64,000 bases of DNA from Ectobius pallidus. Lineage: Eukaryota; Arthropoda; Insecta; Blattodea; Ectobiidae. How positions within the stretch are numbered: the stretch's first letter is position 1; each line of letters starts with the position of its first letter. The stretch covers positions 165,360,559 through 165,424,558 of the forward strand of contig CAXKWD010000002.1 in NCBI GenBank assembly GCA_964059195.1. Reading direction: 5' to 3'. This document shows, piece after piece, positions 60,601 through 64,000 of this stretch. Under the pieces are notes generated by a model, which made no database searches, had not been told where the DNA came from, and saw nothing but the letters and a program-made list of their open reading frames with translations. Position numbers and translations under genes: made by a program.

Positions 60601-63600
60601 GTTAGCGTCGATTTTAGTTTTATTTCCGAAAGTTTCTTTTATGCTGTGAGTATGCGGATTTGAAAAAGATGTTATTTTTACAGATATGACTTTTTTCGTG
60701 TGAGTCGTTGTCAACGGTTCGACAGCCATTATCTTGTAAACCATGGTACATTTTTATTGTTGATGTACACGCTTTTATTCGCAATGAAATGTTATGACGT
60801 TCGTCTCTTGGGAGTTTTTATGCACTAGGCTGATAAAATGGTTTTATTTCGACTTTTCTAAAATCCTGCGCGATTTTCATCTCCAAGAATAAAAAATATT
60901 GTTTTTACATTAACAATATAATCTCAAAAATGTCTTGTGTTTCCGAGGAAACATAAGTTTATATGCAAAAGCAGTTGAAACTGTTCTCTTTCCACTCTTA
61001 TACAATCCTCCGCTTTTATAGAAGCTGCATGCCTTCCCGGGATTCTCAGCCATGCCAACTTTCGTAAGCGTCGATTTTATTTTTATTTCCGAAAGTTTCC
61101 TTTATGCCGTGAGTGTGCGGAATTGAAAAAGATGTTATTTTTGCCGATATGACTTTTTTCGTGCGAGGCGTTTTCAACGGTTCGAAAGCCTTTATCTCGT
61201 AAACTATGGTACATTTTTATTGTTGATGTACATGGTTATATTCGCAATGAAAAGATATGCGTTTTGTCATTTGGGAGGATTTATGTAGTACGCTGATAAA
61301 ACGTTTTTATTTCGAGTTTTCTAAAATCCTGCGCGATTTTCATCTCCAAGAATAAAAGATACTGTTTTTACATTAACAATATAATCTCAAAAATTTCTTG
61401 CGTTTCCGAGGAAACATAAGTTTATATGCAAAAGCAGTTGAAACTGTTCTTTTTCCACTCTTATACAATCCTGCTCTTTAATAGAAGCTGCATGCCTTCC
61501 CGGGATTCTCAGCCCTACCAACTTCCGTAAGCGTCGATTTTATTTTTATTTCCGAAAGTTTCTTTTATGCTGTGAGTGTGCAGAATTGTAAAAGATGTTA
61601 TTTTTGCCGATATGACTTTTTTCGTGCGAGGCGTTTTCAACGGTTCGACAGCCGTTATCTTGTAAACTACGGTACATTTTTATTGTTGATGTACACGGTT
61701 TTATTCGCAATGAAATGTTATGACGTTCGTCTCTTGGGAGTTTTTATGTACTAGGCTGATAAAATGGTTTTATTTCGACTTTTCTAAAATCCTGCGCGAC
61801 TTTCATCTCCAAGAATAAAAAATATTGTTTTTACATTAACAATATAATCTCAATAAATGTCTTGTGTTTCCGAGGAAACATAAGTTTATATGCAAAAGCA
61901 GTTGAAACTGTTCTTTTTCCACTCTTATACAATCCTGTGCTTTAATAGAAGCTGCATGCCTTCCCGGGATTCTCAGCCCTGCCAACTTCCGTTAGCGTCG
62001 ATTTTAGTTTTATTTCCGAAAGTTTCTTTTATGCTGTGAGTATGCGGATTTGAAAAAGATGTTATTTTTACCGATACTACTTTTTTCGTGTGAGTCCTTT
62101 TCAACGGTTCGACAGCCGTTATCTCGTAAACTATGGTACATTTTTATTGTTGATGTACACGCTTTTATTCGCAATGAAATGTTTTGACGTTCGTCTCTTG
62201 GGAGTTTTTATGTACTAGGCTGATAAAATGGTTTTATATCGACTTTTCTAAAATCCTGCGCGACTTTCATCTCCAAGAATAAAAAATATTGTTTTACATT
62301 AACAATATAATCTCAAAAATGTCTTGTGTTTCCGAGGAAACATAAGTTTATATGCAAAAGCATTTGAAACTGTTCTTTTTCCACTCTTATACAATCCTGT
62401 GCTTTAATAGAAGCTGCATGCCTTCCCGGGATTCTCAGCCCTGCCAACTTCCGTTAGCGTCGATTTTATTTTTATTTCCGAAAGTTTCTTTTATGCTGTG
62501 AGTATGCGGAATTATAAAAGATGTTATTTCTGCCGATATGACTTTTTTCGTGCGAGGCGTTTTCAACGGTTCGACAGCCGTTATCACGTAAACTATGATA
62601 CATTTTTATTGTTGATGTACACGGTTTTATTCGCAATGAAATGTTATGACGTTCGTCTCTTGGGAGTTTTAATGTACTAGGCTGATAAAATGGTTTTATT
62701 TCGACTTTTCTAAAATCCTGCGCGACTTTCATCTCCAAGAATAAAAAATATTGTTTTTACATTAACAATATAATCTCAAAAATGTCTTGTGTTTCCGAGG
62801 AAACATACGTTTATATGCAAAAGCAGTTGAAACTGTTTTTTTTCCCACTGTTATACAATCCTGCGCTTTTATAGAAGCTGCATGCCTTCCCGGGATTCTC
62901 AGCCCTCCCAACTTTCGTTAGCGTCGATTTTATTTTTATTTCCCTAAGTTTCTTTTATGGTGTGAGTATACGGAATTGTAAAAGATGTTATTTTTGCCGA
63001 TATGACTTTTTTCGTGTGAGGCGTTTGAGACGGTTCGACAGCCGTTATAACGTAAACTATGGTACATTTTTATTGTTGATGTACACGGTTTTATTCGCAA
63101 TGAAATGTTATGACGTTCGTCTCTAGAGTTTTTATGTAGTATGCTGATAAAACGGTTTTATTTCGACTTTTCTAAAATCCTGCGCGATTTTCATCTCCAA
63201 GAATAAAAGATACTGTTTTTACATTAACAATATAATCTCAAAAATTTATTGCGTTTCCGAGGAAACATAAGTTTATATGCAAAAGCAGTTGAAACTGTTC
63301 TTTTTCCACTCTTATACAATACCGCGCTTTAATAGAAGCTGCATGCCTTCCCGGGATTCTCAGCCCTACCAACTTCCGTTAGCGTCGATTTTATTTTTAT
63401 TTCCCTAAGTTTCTTTTATGGTGTGAGTATACGGAATTGTAAAAGATGTTATTTTTGCCGATATGACTTTTTTCGTGTGAGGCGTTTGAGACGGTTCGAC
63501 AGCCGTTATAACGTAAACTATGGTACATTTTTATTGTTGATGTACACGGTTTTATTCGCAATGAAATGTTATGACGTTCGTCTCTTGGGAGTTTTTATGT

Positions 63601-64000
63601 ACTAGGCTGATAAAATGGTTTTATTTCGACTTTTCTAAAATCCTGCGCGACTTTCATCTCCAAGAATAAAAAATTTTGTTTTTACATTAACAATATAATC
63701 TCAAAAATGTCTTGTGTTTCCGAGGAAACATAAGTTTATATGCAAAAGCAGTTGAAACTTTTTTTTTCCACTTTTATACAATCCTCCGCTTTTATAGAAG
63801 CTGCATGCCTTCCCGGGATTCTCAGCCCTAAGCCCAGACGTAAGCGTCGATTTTATTTTTATTTCCGAAAGTTTCTTTTATGCTGTGAGTGTGCAGAATT
63901 GTAAAAGATGTTATTTTTGCCGATATGACTTTTTTCGTGCGAGGCGTTTTCAACGGTTCGACAGCCGTTATCTCGTAAACTACGGTACATTTTTATTGTT
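48241..64000 (+). repeat. 35-unit higher-order repeat, copy 2 (window ends before completion)
   Basis: About 15.77 kb that follows copy 1 at a constant offset of 16,190 bp, with no net insertion or deletion. All copy-1 private marks I checked recur: CTTGTTTCCG (51,221), TCTTCGGAG (51,556), AAAATATAATC (52,121), TTTAAATGC (52,630), GATGTAAACGG (55,213), TCTTAGGAG (56,183), TTTCGCCTTTC (56,686), AGCCCAGACG (58,281 and 63,831), ACATTAGCAAT (60,447) and GCATTTGAAAC (62,361). I noticed no difference. Either the duplication is very recent or kept identical, or it arose in assembly. Confidence 0.92.
61109..61571 (+). repeat. Divergent AAAGCCTTT unit (35-unit copy 2)
   Basis: Copy of 44919-45381, including AAAGATATGCG near 61,251. 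No difference seen between the two. Confidence 0.75.

Larger units (their letters stand above)
1..64000 (+). repeat. Satellite array of ~463-bp units, head to tail, 138 complete copies
   Basis: The same unit recurs through the whole window in one orientation, with no spacer and no unrelated insertion. Using the GTGAG (or GGGAG) that follows TTTATGCT, TTTATGCC or TTTATGGT as a phase mark, I placed 139 marks from 15 to 63885. The mean spacing is 462.8 bp and nearly all spacings are 460-465 bp. Exceptions of 468-470 bp carry small insertions. Units differ by scattered substitutions and 1-2 bp indels, and variants recur in ordered series, which makes this a higher-order array. Base composition was hand-counted over 4621-5100: A 127, C 83, G 82, T 188. 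Known biology places long ordered satellites in centromeric or other constitutive heterochromatin; that location is inference here. The family is not one I recognise. Both ends are truncated by the window. Confidence 0.98.

Noticed and set aside
1..64000. CRISPR array
   Set aside because: Repeats are about 463 bp, directly adjacent, with no unique spacers, and no cas-like gene is present.
1..64000. rRNA spacer or 5S cluster
   Set aside because: The unit is complete at 463 bp and contains no 5S, 18S or 28S sequence that I recognise.
1..64000. Transposon or retroelement insertions in the array
   Set aside because: Phase marks are continuous from 15 to 63885 with no gap over 470 bp, so nothing larger than a few bases has inserted.

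Overview
The whole 64,000-base window is one uninterrupted satellite DNA array. A unit of about 463 bp is repeated head to tail in a single orientation. I find 139 phase points (the first at position 15, the last at 63885), giving 138 complete units with a mean of 462.8 bp and a range of about 460-470 bp. Both window edges fall inside a unit, so the array continues on both sides. I see no protein gene, RNA gene, transposon, unique spacer or flanking sequence. The short open frames that recur at the same phase of the unit are by-products of the repeat.

This is nuclear DNA of a eukaryote, probably a centromeric or pericentromeric or other heterochromatic block, because long higher-order satellite arrays are found there. 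I do not recognise the family and cannot name the organism. A hand count over 480 bases gave about 34% GC, T 39% against A 26% on the + strand, and CpG about 1.6 times expectation. The CpG figure argues against a heavily CpG-methylated genome such as a vertebrate's. This is weak evidence.

Layout. (1) 1-20.4 kb is an older mosaic: a 4-unit repeat (1,852 bp) at the left end, a copy of it at 7.9-10.3 kb, and further blocks copied at offsets of 6,476, 6,945, 10,646, 10,184 and 4,637 bp. (2) 20.4-24.0 kb is a mosaic with no period that I can see. (3) 24.05-34.80 kb is about two copies of a 12-unit repeat (about 5,551 bp). (4) 34.80-42.69 kb is about two copies of an 8-unit repeat (about 3,702 bp). 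(5) 42.7-48.2 kb has 7-unit (about 3,240 bp) and 12-unit (5,550 bp) copies. (6) Over all this lies a 35-unit, 16,190-bp higher-order repeat: about 32.05-48.24 kb is repeated as 48.24-64.0 kb with no difference at any site I compared. The switch point is a chimeric unit near 48,231-48,304.

Within the unit the most striking element is a 16-bp dyad with 7-bp arms around a 2-bp centre (4938-4953 in the reference unit). Its 6-bp inner arms were intact in every copy I read. Four more short inverted repeats, a GC-rich SphI/SmaI segment, an AATAAA and, in one subfamily, a TATAAAAG box lie in the same unit. The dyad is a candidate binding site for a satellite or centromere protein, but it does not fit the CENP-B box.
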